Positions 36,069-45,299 are shown, numbered from the stretch's first letter. The stretch is 64,000 bases of DNA from Blautia sp. XA-2221 (GCF_028767025.1 NZ_JAJQXX010000005.1:62001-126000), one strand, 5' to 3'. Numbers and translations are program-made. The notes: generated by a model from the letters alone, not told the origin.

Positions 36069-37448
36069 TTATCTGAGAAAAAGTTTTAATAATTTTTCTG
36101 AGGACTTCTGATAGGGCTGATAGCGGACAGGAAGATCCATCCAGTTTTTTTTGTCTACTATGCTTTTATAATGGGAAAAGGTATCAAAACCTGCTTTGCC
36201 GTGATAGGAGCCCATACCGCTTTCTCCGAAGCCTCCGAATCCCATCTGGCTGGTGGCAAGATGGATTACCACATCATTGATGCAGCCGCCGCCAAAACCG
36301 CAGCTTCTTGTTATTTTTTCTGCGGCTTTTTTATTTTCTGTAAAAATATACAAAGCCAGAGGATGAGCCATGGCATTGATACGGGTAGCAGCCTGATCCA
36401 GACTGTCATAGGTCAGCACCGGAAGCACGGGACCAAAAATTTCTTCCTGCATAACGGCATCGTCAAAAGAAACCTCGTCCATAAGAGTTGGGGCAATACG
36501 GAGATTGTTCGGATCATTTTCGCCTCCAAATACTGTTTTTGACGGGTCTATCAGGGCAAGTATCCTCTGGAAATGCTTTTGGTTAATGATTTTTCCATAG
36601 TCAGGGTTACTGAGAGGCGCCCCGGTAAACTGTTTCCGGATCTGCTTTTTTATTTCGGAGATCAGAGAGTCTTTAACCCTGCGGTCACAGTAAACATAAT
36701 CAGGAGCCACACAGGTCTGCCCGCAGTTCAGAAATTTTCCAAAAACAATTCTTTTTGCAGCCAGTTCCAGATTGGCTGTTTTTTCTACAATACAGGGACT
36801 TTTTCCTCCAAGCTCCAAAGTGACCGGAGTGAGAAAACGGGCGGCTTTTGCCATTACTTCTTTTCCCACATGCTGGCTTCCGGTAAAAAAGATATAATCA
36901 AAATGCTCATTTAAAAGACAGGTATTTTCTTTTCGCCCGCCTGTGACAACCGCAGCATAAAAAGGCGGAAACGCCTCGCAGATGATTTTACGGATAACTT
37001 CTGATGTATTGGGAGCATAGGCGCTTGGTTTGACGATAACTGTATTTCCTGCCGCAATGGCATCCGCCAGTGGTGTCAGACTCAGAAGAAACGGATAATT
37101 CCAGGGACTCATAATAAGTACAACTCCGTAAGGCGAAGGAGTTATATAGCTTCTGGAAACAAACTGGGAAAGGGGAGTGGGGACCGTTTTTTCTTTTGAG
37201 AATTTCGGGATATGCTTGATCATGTAGCGAAGCTCGTCAAGAACCAGACCGGTTTCACACATATAGCCTTCAAAGCTGCTTTTTCCAAGATCAAGCTTCA
37301 GTGCTCTGTGGATTTCTTCCTGATATTTCAGAATACAGGAGCGAAGCTTTTTTAGCATATGGATTCGTGTGTTTGCCGGGAGAGTCCTGCCCTTATAGAA
37401 AAATGCTCGTTGCTGTCTGATCAGTTTTCTGATCTCAAGTTCGTTCAT
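36069..37448 (-). CDS. NAD(P)-dependent aldehyde dehydrogenase
   Basis: A 459-residue enzyme of the short class III-like ALDH branch. The catalytic Cys is in NCGQTCVAPDY (about residue 241), the general-base Glu in LELGGKSP, and the Asn in SPWNYPF. It oxidises an unspecified, probably medium-chain or fatty, aldehyde to the acid. Start is ATG 37448, with AGGAGG 6 nt upstream; ATG 37454 touches that site. A hydrophobic stretch near the C-terminus (KLLKLFLR) may associate with the membrane. It is a single gene. Confidence 0.88.
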   Translation of the reverse strand: MNELEIRKLIRQQRAFFYKGRTLPANTRIHMLKKLRSCILKYQEEIHRALKLDLGKSSFEGYMCETGLVLDELRYMIKHIPKFSKEKTVPTPLSQFVSRSYITPSPYGVVLIMSPWNYPFLLSLTPLADAIAAGNTVIVKPSAYAPNTSEVIRKIICEAFPPFYAAVVTGGRKENTCLLNEHFDYIFFTGSQHVGKEVMAKAARFLTPVTLELGGKSPCIVEKTANLELAAKRIVFGKFLNCGQTCVAPDYVYCDRRVKDSLISEIKKQIRKQFTGAPLSNPDYGKIINQKHFQRILALIDPSKTVFGGENDPNNLRIAPTLMDEVSFDDAVMQEEIFGPVLPVLTYDSLDQAATRINAMAHPLALYIFTENKKAAEKITRSCGFGGGCINDVVIHLATSQMGFGGFGESGMGSYHGKAGFDTFSHYKSIVDKKNWMDLPVRYQPYQKSSEKLLKLFLR

Positions 37449-37654
37449 AATCATCCTCCTGTCTGAACATAATGATTAAAATTATGATTTTTATGATTCA
37501 CATGTTATATTCCGCAAGATGTTCTGGGATATATAAAAATCCGAAGATATACAGAGCGAAATGTCATCACCGAAGGTGCTTTGGAATGTATTTTAACTAT
37601 ATCAGTGGGGGAAAAAGGTGTCAAGACTGTTACAGCTTTACCGGGAGAATATGG

Positions 37655-37703
37655 TATGATCAAGTTACCATGGAGATGGTGAACAGTAACATGATCAGGT
37701 TAC
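37655..37703. promoter_or_regulatory. Repeated operator-like site upstream of the 140-residue gene
   Basis: ATGATCAAGTTAC (37656-37668) is repeated 35 bp later as ATGATCAGGTTAC (37691-37703). The second copy is part of an 18-bp near-perfect palindrome (GTAAC-ATGATCAG-GTTAC, 37686-37703). A TATGAT -10 candidate (37655-37660) with TTACAG 19 nt upstream overlaps the first copy. Nothing else was seen in the 282-bp gap. Confidence 0.4.
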
Positions 37704-37730
37704 TTATAAAATATCAGGGGAGGTAAAAGA

Positions 37731-38153
37731 TTGAAGGCTATTGTATGTGTGGATGACAGAAACGGGATGCTTTTTAATCACAGAAGGCAAAGCAGAGATC
37801 AGGCTGTAACAGAAAAGATACGGGAGATCTGCCAGGGAAAAATACTCTGGATGAATGAGTATTCTTTTTCTTTATATGGAATTTTGCAGGGTGTAACGGT
37901 ACGGTGTGACAATGATTTTTCGGTTCGGGCTGACACAGGGGAATTTGCTCTGATAGAAACCGAAGATCCGGCGAAGTACAGCGATCAAATAGAAGAACTG
38001 ATTCTGTTCTGCTGGAACAGGACTTATCCTGCGCAGCTTTTTATGACATTGGATCTGTCAGAGTGGGAACAGACAGAAGAGATGGATTTTGAAGGAAATT
38101 CTCACAAAAAAATAACGTTAAAAAAATATGTTCCATACCGGAAAAGAAAGTAA
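37731..38153 (+). CDS. Conserved-looking hypothetical protein
   Basis: A 140-residue soluble protein, start TTG 37731 with GGGGAGG 8 nt upstream. The N-terminus (MKAIVCVDDRNGMLFNHRR) faintly recalls the first strand of dihydrofolate reductases, but the remainder does not follow that family and the usual motifs are absent. I recall similar proteins in Lachnospiraceae carrying doubtful enzyme names and do not assign one. It has no signal peptide or Cys cluster. The unusual start codon and the repeats upstream suggest low, regulated expression. Confidence 0.6.
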   Translation: MKAIVCVDDRNGMLFNHRRQSRDQAVTEKIREICQGKILWMNEYSFSLYGILQGVTVRCDNDFSVRADTGEFALIETEDPAKYSDQIEELILFCWNRTYPAQLFMTLDLSEWEQTEEMDFEGNSHKKITLKKYVPYRKRK

Positions 38154-38280
38154 TAAAACAAAAAAGTGATTTTAAATTTTTTACTGAATATAATATAAGG
38201 TATGGATGTTAAGAGGACAGAAAATTATGTAAAATAACATAAAAAACGCATAAATATTAAAAATGTTTTGTAGAATTTTG

Positions 38281-38309
38281 TTGCTTATGAGACAATCTCA
38301 TGTTAAAAT
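38281..38309 (+). promoter_or_regulatory. Promoter of the secreted 557-residue protein with an operator in its spacer
   Basis: TTGCTT (38281-38286), 17-nt spacer, TAAAAT (38304-38309). The spacer is almost filled by the perfect palindrome ATGAGA-CAA-TCTCAT (38287-38301), a typical repressor position. The leader is about 57 nt. Confidence 0.6.
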
Positions 38310-38372
38310 GTCATCATATTTAATTAAGCGTAGTCATTGTATGGCTATAAGAGATGAGAGGAGGATTCCCCT

Positions 38373-40046
38373 ATGAATCGAACCAAAAAAATAATAAAGA
38401 AACTGACTGCAGCAACGGCGGCATCTGCGCTGATTTTATCTGGTACAAGTCAGGTTTTTGCCGCTTCTTACAAAGAAACAGAGAAAGCAGCTCTGGACAA
38501 GCTGGTTGCCGGTTTTTCCACATATTGGGATGCAGTTATGGCACAGTATGAAAAGGGACAGGAAGCTGGTTTTAATTCAAAAATGAAACTGACAGTGGAG
38601 GAAACAGGTAAAGCCATTCTTGGCGCTATGATGGGAATGGACGTTTCCTGGCTGAACTCTGTTACTATGGATATGACAGGCGTTGTAAAAGACGGAAAAG
38701 AGGCAATGAATGCAGATATTCTTTTAAACGATACGCCTCTGGGAACTATGAATATGTGCATGGATCTGGCAAACATGAATGAATATATCCAGATTCCCGA
38801 ACTTTCACAGGATTATATGGCAATGCCTATGATTCCTTCCATGGAAGATATGATTGCAGATGAAACAGGCAATATGTCAGAAGAGGATATTGCGGCATAT
38901 CAGGCTTATGTTGAGGAATATCGTGCTTCCATGGAAAGCTATTTCAAAATGCTTTCTGATATGACAACAGTTCTTCCGGATACAAAAACTCTCAGTACTT
39001 TGCTGGATCGCTATGGAAGTATTCTGATTGAAAACTGTGGAGATGAAAATGTTACGGAAGAAGCCCTTTCTGTAGAAGGTGTCAGTGAAGACTGTACTGT
39101 TTATGAGGAAGTTGTTACAGAACAGGAGCTGCTTTCCATGCTCAAAGGGATTCTGACAACCGCAAAGGAAGATAAGGAACTGAAAGGGCTTCTGGATATG
39201 TGGTCAGAGATTGAAGGCAGTGAAGATCTTTATGCTCAGTTTATTACAGGCGTGGACGATGCTCTGTCCGATCTTCCGGAGGAAGACTCCGAGGACTTCA
39301 ATCCGGAGGCTGCAATGTTCAGTTCAAAAATCTGGACAAATGCAGAGGGAAAGATTGTTGGACGGGAATTTGGCTTTGTAGATGAAACAGGAACAGAAAG
39401 TTACCCGCTGATTTCCTGGAAGAATCCGTCAGCAGACGGAAATTCTGCTCTGTATTTTGAGTTGTGGCTGGATACCAGTTCCATTACACTTACCGGTTCC
39501 GGACAGTCCGGTGATCAGGGACTGACAGGTGAATACGTTCTTGCTTTTGACGGAGTAAAAACAGTTGGAGTTGGTGTGAATAATCTGAAATCAGATACAG
39601 AGAATCCGGGATATATAAACGGTTCCTTTAATTTCTCAATTCTTGATAAGGGAACAGAGGAGGAGCCAAATCCTCTGGCAACATTTGGGCTGGTTGTAAA
39701 TATTACTTCCGATGCAGCAGCACAGACAACACAGATGGATTTCTCCCTTACAAGCTCAGGCGCTCCTATTGTAACTTTGTCAGTAACAGGCGGCTATGGT
39801 GCATCCGGAGAAAGCGTGGAAATGCCGGATCAGGCAGCCCTTGACGCAGCTTTGAGTGCAGAAAGTGAGGAAGACATGCTGGCATATGCGGAAGGTCTGG
39901 ACTGGAGTACAGTTCTTACAAATTTAGGTGCAGCAGGTGTTCCGGAAGAATTGGTAGCTCAGATACAGATGATGCTGGAAAATCCTGATGCAGGAGCTGT
40001 TGCCGGAGAAGTACCGGAAACAGTGACCGAGGATTCAGCTGCCTAA
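38373..40046 (+). CDS. Large secreted protein of unknown function
   Basis: 557 residues. It has a clear signal peptide (basic RTKKIIKKL, hydrophobic core, cleavage after QVFA, about residue 30). The mature protein is acidic, Met- and Asp/Glu-rich, and has no Cys-lipobox, LPxTG or membrane anchor. The first half is helical; the second half (about 310-490) looks beta-rich with repeating Ser/Thr/Gly strands, resembling LolA/LppX-like folds, which is only an impression. AGGAGG lies 8 nt before ATG 38373. It is a single gene between its own promoter and a strong terminator. I do not recognise a family. Confidence 0.8.
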   Translation: MNRTKKIIKKLTAATAASALILSGTSQVFAASYKETEKAALDKLVAGFSTYWDAVMAQYEKGQEAGFNSKMKLTVEETGKAILGAMMGMDVSWLNSVTMDMTGVVKDGKEAMNADILLNDTPLGTMNMCMDLANMNEYIQIPELSQDYMAMPMIPSMEDMIADETGNMSEEDIAAYQAYVEEYRASMESYFKMLSDMTTVLPDTKTLSTLLDRYGSILIENCGDENVTEEALSVEGVSEDCTVYEEVVTEQELLSMLKGILTTAKEDKELKGLLDMWSEIEGSEDLYAQFITGVDDALSDLPEEDSEDFNPEAAMFSSKIWTNAEGKIVGREFGFVDETGTESYPLISWKNPSADGNSALYFELWLDTSSITLTGSGQSGDQGLTGEYVLAFDGVKTVGVGVNNLKSDTENPGYINGSFNFSILDKGTEEEPNPLATFGLVVNITSDAAAQTTQMDFSLTSSGAPIVTLSVTGGYGASGESVEMPDQAALDAALSAESEEDMLAYAEGLDWSTVLTNLGAAGVPEELVAQIQMMLENPDAGAVAGEVPETVTEDSAA

Positions 40047-40065
40047 TAAAAAGTAAAATAACAGA

Positions 40066-40121
40066 AGAAAAAAGGATATCCTTTCTGTCAGATGATAAAT
40101 CTGAAAGGGGTATCCTTTTTT
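40066..40121. terminator. Strong terminator after the secreted protein gene
   Basis: AAAAAAGGATATCCTTTC pairs with GAAAGGGGTATCCTTTTTT (one bulge), with an inner CAGAT/ATCTG helix. It is U-rich on both strands, so it also serves the convergent MATE gene. Confidence 0.9.
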
Positions 40122-40156
40122 GTCAGGTTAAGCCTGTGGTCGTGATCGATATTCTT

Positions 40157-41521
40157 TTACGGTTCCAGTCTGTGGCTGACCCGGCGGAATGTCAGGTTAA
40201 ATACAACTCCTTTGGCAATGGAGGTGAGGGTCAGAGCCCACCAGATACCGGTCAGTCCAAGTGATGTGCCGGTAAGTATAAGAGCCAGAGGAATGCGGGA
40301 TCCGGTAAGCAGAATACTGATGATACTGCATATTTTGGTTTTTCCAAGACCGGACAACGCTCCGATGGTAAGCATTTCCACACAGAGAAAAGCTTCGCCC
40401 AGACCAATAATGATCATATATCCTACTGCGATTTCCAGAACCTCCGGTTCGTAGAAAAACAGAGAGGAGATCTGTCGTGGGAACAGGACAAAAATTGCTG
40501 TTACAATAACGCCCCAGGTAATCATGATCTTCATGGAAACTTTGTAGCCTTTTCTGATCCGGTCTGTTTTTCCTGCTCCGTAATTCTGTGCCACAAAGGA
40601 GTTCAGCGCTGTGGCAAAACCGTCTGCAGTATTCCAGGAGATGGACTCAATCTGTCCGCCCACTCTCTGGGTGGCAATGGCTCCCGGACCAAATGCGGAA
40701 ACCATACGGGTAAGCACCATGGAGATCATACAGTAAAGAGTACCCTGAAGAGCAGTGGGACCTCCGATTCGGCAGATAGAGTGGTAGACAGCATGGTCAG
40801 GTCTGGTAAATAAACGTACATGACGGAGAACATTATCCTGATTTTTTTTCTGAAAAATACCTGCGATCATCACTGCCATAACAATAAACTGGGCGGTAAC
40901 GGTTGCTATTGCAGCTCCGGCAACCTCCAGACGGGGGCAGGGACCGATTCCGAGAACCAGAAGCGGATCCAGGATCATGTTCAGTACCAGACCGATCAGA
41001 TTGGCGATAAATGGTGTTTTTGAATTTCCCTGAGCGGTATAAATTCCGGTAAGGGTATAATTAAGATAGGAAAAAATAATCAGCCCACAGGTGATCTTCA
41101 TATAAATTTCTGCATGTGCATAGGTCTGAGGGTCCCCCAGATGAAAAAAATCCAGAAGCGGTCCGGTAAAGACCAGGCACACTGCGGAAAATAAAAAGGC
41201 AAAAATACAGGTAAGCTGAATGGCCGCAGACGCGTAATCTCTGGCTGCTCTGGTATCTCCACGTCCGCAGCTTTGGGCTACATTGACCTGACCGCCCATA
41301 CGGGCCAGAGAGCAGAGCCCCTGGGAAAGCCATACATACATACCGCCCATTCCTACGCCTGCCACTGCTTTGGAACCAAGAACACCGATCCATGCCATAT
41401 CGGTAATGTTGTAGGCTGTTCCAAGAAAGGAAGAAGCCATAATGGGCAAAGCAAGCTTTGCCAGAGTTTTTACAATAGGACCATTGGTAAGGTCTGTCTG
41501 TTGTTTTTTGTTCATAATCAT
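40157..41521 (-). CDS. MATE family efflux transporter
   Basis: A 454-residue integral membrane protein with about 12 hydrophobic segments and the MATE fold (LALPIMASSFLGTAYNITDM at the N-terminus, repeated as GGPTALQG in the second half). It exports drugs or metabolites with Na+ or H+ antiport. The start is given as ATG 41521; ATG 41515 is also possible, since AGGAAAGAG lies 5 and 11 nt upstream respectively. Single gene with its own promoter. The substrate is not predictable. Confidence 0.92.
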   Translation of the reverse strand: MIMNKKQQTDLTNGPIVKTLAKLALPIMASSFLGTAYNITDMAWIGVLGSKAVAGVGMGGMYVWLSQGLCSLARMGGQVNVAQSCGRGDTRAARDYASAAIQLTCIFAFLFSAVCLVFTGPLLDFFHLGDPQTYAHAEIYMKITCGLIIFSYLNYTLTGIYTAQGNSKTPFIANLIGLVLNMILDPLLVLGIGPCPRLEVAGAAIATVTAQFIVMAVMIAGIFQKKNQDNVLRHVRLFTRPDHAVYHSICRIGGPTALQGTLYCMISMVLTRMVSAFGPGAIATQRVGGQIESISWNTADGFATALNSFVAQNYGAGKTDRIRKGYKVSMKIMITWGVIVTAIFVLFPRQISSLFFYEPEVLEIAVGYMIIIGLGEAFLCVEMLTIGALSGLGKTKICSIISILLTGSRIPLALILTGTSLGLTGIWWALTLTSIAKGVVFNLTFRRVSHRLEP

Positions 41522-41555
41522 CTCTTTCCTGTCTGTAAAAATGCATTATGAATCT

Positions 41556-41584
41556 ATCTTAATGAATTACCGGGCAGAATGCAA
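41556..41584 (-). promoter_or_regulatory. Promoter of the MATE gene
   Basis: On the minus strand, TTGCAT (41584-41579), 17-nt spacer, TAAGAT (41561-41556). Confidence 0.6.
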
Positions 41585-41789
41585 CAGAAATTTATAAACT
41601 GCAAGCCAACAATTGAAAAAGCACTTTGAATTTTCATGTATGTTATTTACAACAAAAGCAGTAAATAATATAAGGAAGTCTTTCAGTATTAGCAAAAAGC
41701 ATATTACGGATATACAGAAGAATATGGTATACTTTATATGTAAGGTGTCTATACAGGAAACAAAAACAAAGGAATCAGGAGGTCAGCAA

Positions 41790-42149
41790 ATGGGTTGTCT
41801 TGGAAACTTGTTGTGGTTCATATTCGGAGGAGCGATCAGCGCACTTAGCTGGTGCCTGGCAGGATGCCTCTGGTGCATTACTGTTGTAGGTATTCCCATA
41901 GGAATGCAGTGCTTTAAGTTCGCGTCTCTCAGCTGTTTCCCTTTTGGGAAAGAAGTGCGCTATGGTGGAGGAGCAGTTTCCCTGCTTGTAAATATTATAT
42001 GGCTGATTGTTTCCGGTCTGCCTCTGGCAATCGAACACGCAGTTATGGGTGTGATCCTCTGTGTGACAGTTATAGGAATTCCCTTCGGACTTCAGCAGTT
42101 TAAACTTGCCAAGCTTGCATTGATGCCATTTGGAGCAGAGATATATTAA
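41790..42149 (+). CDS. YccF domain membrane protein
   Basis: A 119-residue protein with two YccF repeats, each with a hydrophobic segment followed by a conserved GIPIG/GIPFG-x2-QxFK motif (residues about 35 and 98), giving about four membrane passes. Function of the family is unknown. Start is ATG 41790 with AGGAGG 7 nt upstream; the frame extends to 41613 but that part has no ribosome site and contains a TATACT -10 candidate (41728-41733). Confidence 0.85.
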   Translation: MGCLGNLLWFIFGGAISALSWCLAGCLWCITVVGIPIGMQCFKFASLSCFPFGKEVRYGGGAVSLLVNIIWLIVSGLPLAIEHAVMGVILCVTVIGIPFGLQQFKLAKLALMPFGAEIY

Positions 42150-42218
42150 AAAGTGATGTAGAGGGATTATCTGGCTATTGAAAAAGTGATAATTTGAATT
42201 TAGAAATGAGATACTTTT

Positions 42219-42977
42219 ATGGAATATATTAGAGTAACCAATGAAAACATAGACAAAGAGCATATATGCTGTGCGATTTCAAATAACAATGATATTCAGG
42301 TATCATCAAAAAAGGCCTGGCTGCAAGAGCAGTTTCATGAGGGATTAGTTTTCCTGAAGAGTAAAGAACGAGGGAAATGTTTTATTGAGTATATACCTGC
42401 TGAAAACGCCTGGAACCCGATTGTTGCAAATGGTTATATGTATATTAACTGCCTTTGGGTAGCCGGTTCATTCAAGGGACATGGATACTCAACCGACCTG
42501 TTGAATGCGTGTATGGAAGATAGTAAGATGAAAGGCAAAAAAGGGTTATGCATTTTATCTTCCAAAAAGAAAAAAACATTTTTGGCTGATCCAAAATTCT
42601 TAAAACATAAAGGTTTCGATGTTTGTGATGAAGCCGATAATGGAATTCAGTTATGGTCTTTGCCATTTGATAAAAATATTCCGTTACCTGAATTCAAAAT
42701 TTGCGCAAAACACCCTCATATTAATGAAATGGGATATGTTTTGTATTATACCAGCCAATGTCCATTCAATGCGAAATATGTTCCCATCATAGAAAAGATA
42801 GCAGAAGAAAAGGGCGTGCAGTTTAAAACTGTTCATTTGCAGAGTAAAGAGCAAGCCCGGAACGCACCCACACCGGTTACAACGTATGCCTTGTTTTATA
42901 ATGGGGAGTATTTAACAAATGAGCAGCTGAATGATAAAAAATTTTTAAAGCTGCTGGAAACATACAGTTCGGTTTGA
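42219..42977 (+). CDS. YoaP-like acetyltransferase with C-terminal thioredoxin-fold domain
   Basis: 252 residues. The N-terminal GNAT domain (about 1-140) has an acetyl-CoA-binding region LWVAGSFKGHGYSTDLLNAC. The C-terminal YoaP-type domain (about 165-250) begins YVLYYTSQCPFNAKYVP, a thioredoxin-like start with a single Cys. The acceptor is unknown. Base composition is more A/T-rich than the neighbouring biosynthetic genes, which hints at later acquisition. The upstream ribosome site is weak (GAGATACTTTT). Confidence 0.85.
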   Translation: MEYIRVTNENIDKEHICCAISNNNDIQVSSKKAWLQEQFHEGLVFLKSKERGKCFIEYIPAENAWNPIVANGYMYINCLWVAGSFKGHGYSTDLLNACMEDSKMKGKKGLCILSSKKKKTFLADPKFLKHKGFDVCDEADNGIQLWSLPFDKNIPLPEFKICAKHPHINEMGYVLYYTSQCPFNAKYVPIIEKIAEEKGVQFKTVHLQSKEQARNAPTPVTTYALFYNGEYLTNEQLNDKKFLKLLETYSSV

Positions 42978-43066
42978 TGAACTGAAAATTTTAGCTTAGA
43001 AAAGGTAAACCCCACAAGACTGGGAGAAAGGAGAATGATCCATTACCCTCAAAAGAGGATAATTGG

Positions 43067-43462
43067 ATGATATGTGATAAAATGATAAAGGATTTAATGT
43101 ATATAGAATTAAAAACAGGATATTCTGATGATGGTCCGGCGTGGATCGGGTATGTGAAAACTTCAAAAACGAAAAAAACTGTTTATTTTAATGACCATGC
43201 GTTTCAGAAAAGTATAGGAGCATATTCAAATTATACAGATATTGAAAATGGAGATGAGTACTGGATTTCCGGCTTAAAAAAGAAAGAGAGTAACCGCCAT
43301 TGGGATGGACGTGGAAAAATCATGATTGACCGCAGAGCCGTAGATGAATATCTTTCTCTGATCGGAGAAGAAAAATTACCGTTAAATCTGTTTGAAATAA
43401 TTGATATAGAAGACAGATTTCCTGTTGAACGAGTAAATAAATTATTAAATGACAGGGACTAA
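43067..43462 (+). CDS. Hypothetical protein
   Basis: A 131-residue soluble protein, slightly basic, rich in Lys, Asp and aromatic residues, with no Cys motif, signal peptide or membrane segment. ATG 43067 has GAGG 8 nt upstream; ATG 43082 is a second possible start. Segments IELKTGYSDDGPAWIG and GDEYWISGLKK look like a small beta-barrel but I do not recognise a named family. Codon use is A/T-rich like the preceding acetyltransferase. Confidence 0.65.
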   Translation: MICDKMIKDLMYIELKTGYSDDGPAWIGYVKTSKTKKTVYFNDHAFQKSIGAYSNYTDIENGDEYWISGLKKKESNRHWDGRGKIMIDRRAVDEYLSLIGEEKLPLNLFEIIDIEDRFPVERVNKLLNDRD

Positions 43463-43581
43463 AGGCAGAATTTCGTGAAAAATAACTGACAAAACGAAGT
43501 AAAAATCACCTCTGAAGAGCTGATCCTTGTGAATGAAATAAAGTCAGGAAATCTCAGATATAAAGACATCATTTTCATAAC

Positions 43582-43629
43582 AAAGAGTACAGACGATCTC
43601 GGTTTTATCTGGGATAATCTGTACTCTTT
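43582..43629. terminator. Bidirectional terminator before capA
   Basis: AAAGAGTACAGA (43582-43593) and TCTGTACTCTTT (43618-43629) are perfect 12-bp complements with a 24-nt loop. It separates convergent genes. Confidence 0.75.
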
Positions 43630-43706
43630 ATTGTTAAAAAACACTATGGGAGAAAATGCTGCTTTCCTCCTGTGTGATTTTTGCTGTTATAAGGAAAGTG
43701 ACTTTT

Positions 43707-45158
43707 TTATTCCTGTTGAAAATCTTCTGATTCAAAATCGCCTTCAGCCAGATCAGTGGATTCCGGATCGGATTCGCTGATCGATGCCGATGCTTCGGCA
43801 GGTGTGATCCAGGAGCTTCTTTCCTGAATTTTGGACAAAATCCGATCAGCTTCGTCACCCTGAGCAGGAGTGGGCTGATAATTGTTATAATCATATTCAG
43901 AGGAAATGGAACAGGGGATCACATTGGTGACATTGTCCGCTTTTACTCCGTTTTTATCTACAGTAAAGGTTTGCTGGAAGATCATGGTATCCATATCACT
44001 TGGGTACGAATTTCCTCCAAAACAGAAATTACCCAGACTGTAAACAATGTTTTTGCCTTTGTATTCTTCAATACCCTGAAGTACATGAGGGTGATGCCCA
44101 CAGACAAGATCTGCGCCTTCATCAATGGCAAGTCTTCCCAGTGTCATCTGGTTGCTGTCCGGAACTTCTTCTTTTTCATTCCCCCAGTGGAAGATCACAA
44201 TGGTGATCACAGCTCCCTCTTCTTTTACTTTGGCAATATTGCGTTTCAGCTGTTCTTCCCGATCCAGATGATCTTTCAGTTCATAGATGCCCACAAGGCC
44301 TACTTTGATACCTTTGACATCTATAACAGCTGTTTCATCATACCCGAAGTGAGTGATTCCTTTTCGGTCAAGAGCAGTCAGAGTATCTGTAAAGCTCTGT
44401 TCGCCATAATCATGGCTGTGATTATTTGCTGTATTTACTGCTTCCACAGAACCGGCAGTGAGTATATCTGCATATTCAGCCGGAGCCTTAAAGGCAAACT
44501 GCTTTTCCTCTCGTTCTTCGGAATCGGTAAGAGTTCCTTCAAAATTTGCGATTGTCAGATCGTCGGCAGCAAAAATACTTTTTACATTGGAGAAAAAGTA
44601 ATCAGCGCCATAGCTTTCATAAAAGGCATTAAGACTGGTATCATAGTCAAAAGATTCATCTGTGCCAAGGGTACAGTCGCCAACCACACTGACAGTCAGT
44701 GAAATCGGATCTTCAGGAAGATTCGGGTTTTTAGCGGTCTCTTCTGTATTTTTATCTTTGGAAGACGTATCCTTGCCTTTTCCTTTTTCAGCAGGATTAT
44801 TTTTTCCCTCTGCCTGAGTATTCTGTGAAACAGCCGATTCCGATTTTTTGTCCCCGCAGCTTCGGATCACAAAAGAAATCATAAGAAGAGAAAGCAGAAG
44901 TACAATTCCAGTTGTTATCAGAAAGATTTTTTTCTGCCTTTCCCGGTAATATCGGGATTTGCGACTGATACGACGTTTGTGTGACACGGCACGTGAATGG
45001 TTTCTGTTTCCACGGTGAATGGAAGACGCTCTGGAGCGTTGAGAGGATTTGGAGGATGATTTTTTTGCATCCCGGGAATCAGGCCTTGTTTTTTGCCCGG
45101 AAGTCCGGGAACCTTGACTGGAAGGACCAGATTTCTGGTTTTTAGATGGTGGATTCAT
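43707..45158 (-). CDS. CapA-family (PGA_cap) metallophosphoesterase-like protein
   Basis: 483 residues. It starts with a cytoplasmic Ser/Arg/Lys-rich tail of about 75 residues, then one membrane helix (about 76-98), a Lys/Glu-rich linker, and an extracellular PGA_cap domain (about 150-420). That domain has VGDCTLGTDE, NFEGTL, NNHSHDYG, FHWGNE and GHHPHVLQ, the residues of the calcineurin-like metal site. CapA relatives act in poly-gamma-glutamate capsule or other surface polymers, but no capB/capC lies nearby. AAGGAG precedes ATG 45158. The long basic tail is unusual. Confidence 0.88.
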   Translation of the reverse strand: MNPPSKNQKSGPSSQGSRTSGQKTRPDSRDAKKSSSKSSQRSRASSIHRGNRNHSRAVSHKRRISRKSRYYRERQKKIFLITTGIVLLLSLLMISFVIRSCGDKKSESAVSQNTQAEGKNNPAEKGKGKDTSSKDKNTEETAKNPNLPEDPISLTVSVVGDCTLGTDESFDYDTSLNAFYESYGADYFFSNVKSIFAADDLTIANFEGTLTDSEEREEKQFAFKAPAEYADILTAGSVEAVNTANNHSHDYGEQSFTDTLTALDRKGITHFGYDETAVIDVKGIKVGLVGIYELKDHLDREEQLKRNIAKVKEEGAVITIVIFHWGNEKEEVPDSNQMTLGRLAIDEGADLVCGHHPHVLQGIEEYKGKNIVYSLGNFCFGGNSYPSDMDTMIFQQTFTVDKNGVKADNVTNVIPCSISSEYDYNNYQPTPAQGDEADRILSKIQERSSWITPAEASASISESDPESTDLAEGDFESEDFQQE

Positions 45159-45239
45159 ACGCGGCTCCTTTATCGTTTGTAAAAATATGCAGACAGCCGG
45201 ATTTTTGGTTAAAAATTCCGAATATCAGCAATTAATAAA

Positions 45240-45268
45240 AGTATAGGTATTTTTTGGATTTTCGTCAA
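45240..45268 (-). promoter_or_regulatory. Promoter of the capA-like gene
   Basis: On the minus strand, TTGACG (45268-45263), 17-nt spacer, TATACT (45245-45240). Confidence 0.7.
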
Positions 45269-45299
45269 CAGATTTTCTCTTTTTGTATAGAAGGTTTTC

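Noticed and set aside
37472-37726. A possible 84-residue plus-strand gene
   Set aside because: It has no ribosome site, has a Cys/Tyr/Ile-rich composition typical of non-coding sequence, and overlaps the promoter and repeat region of the next gene.
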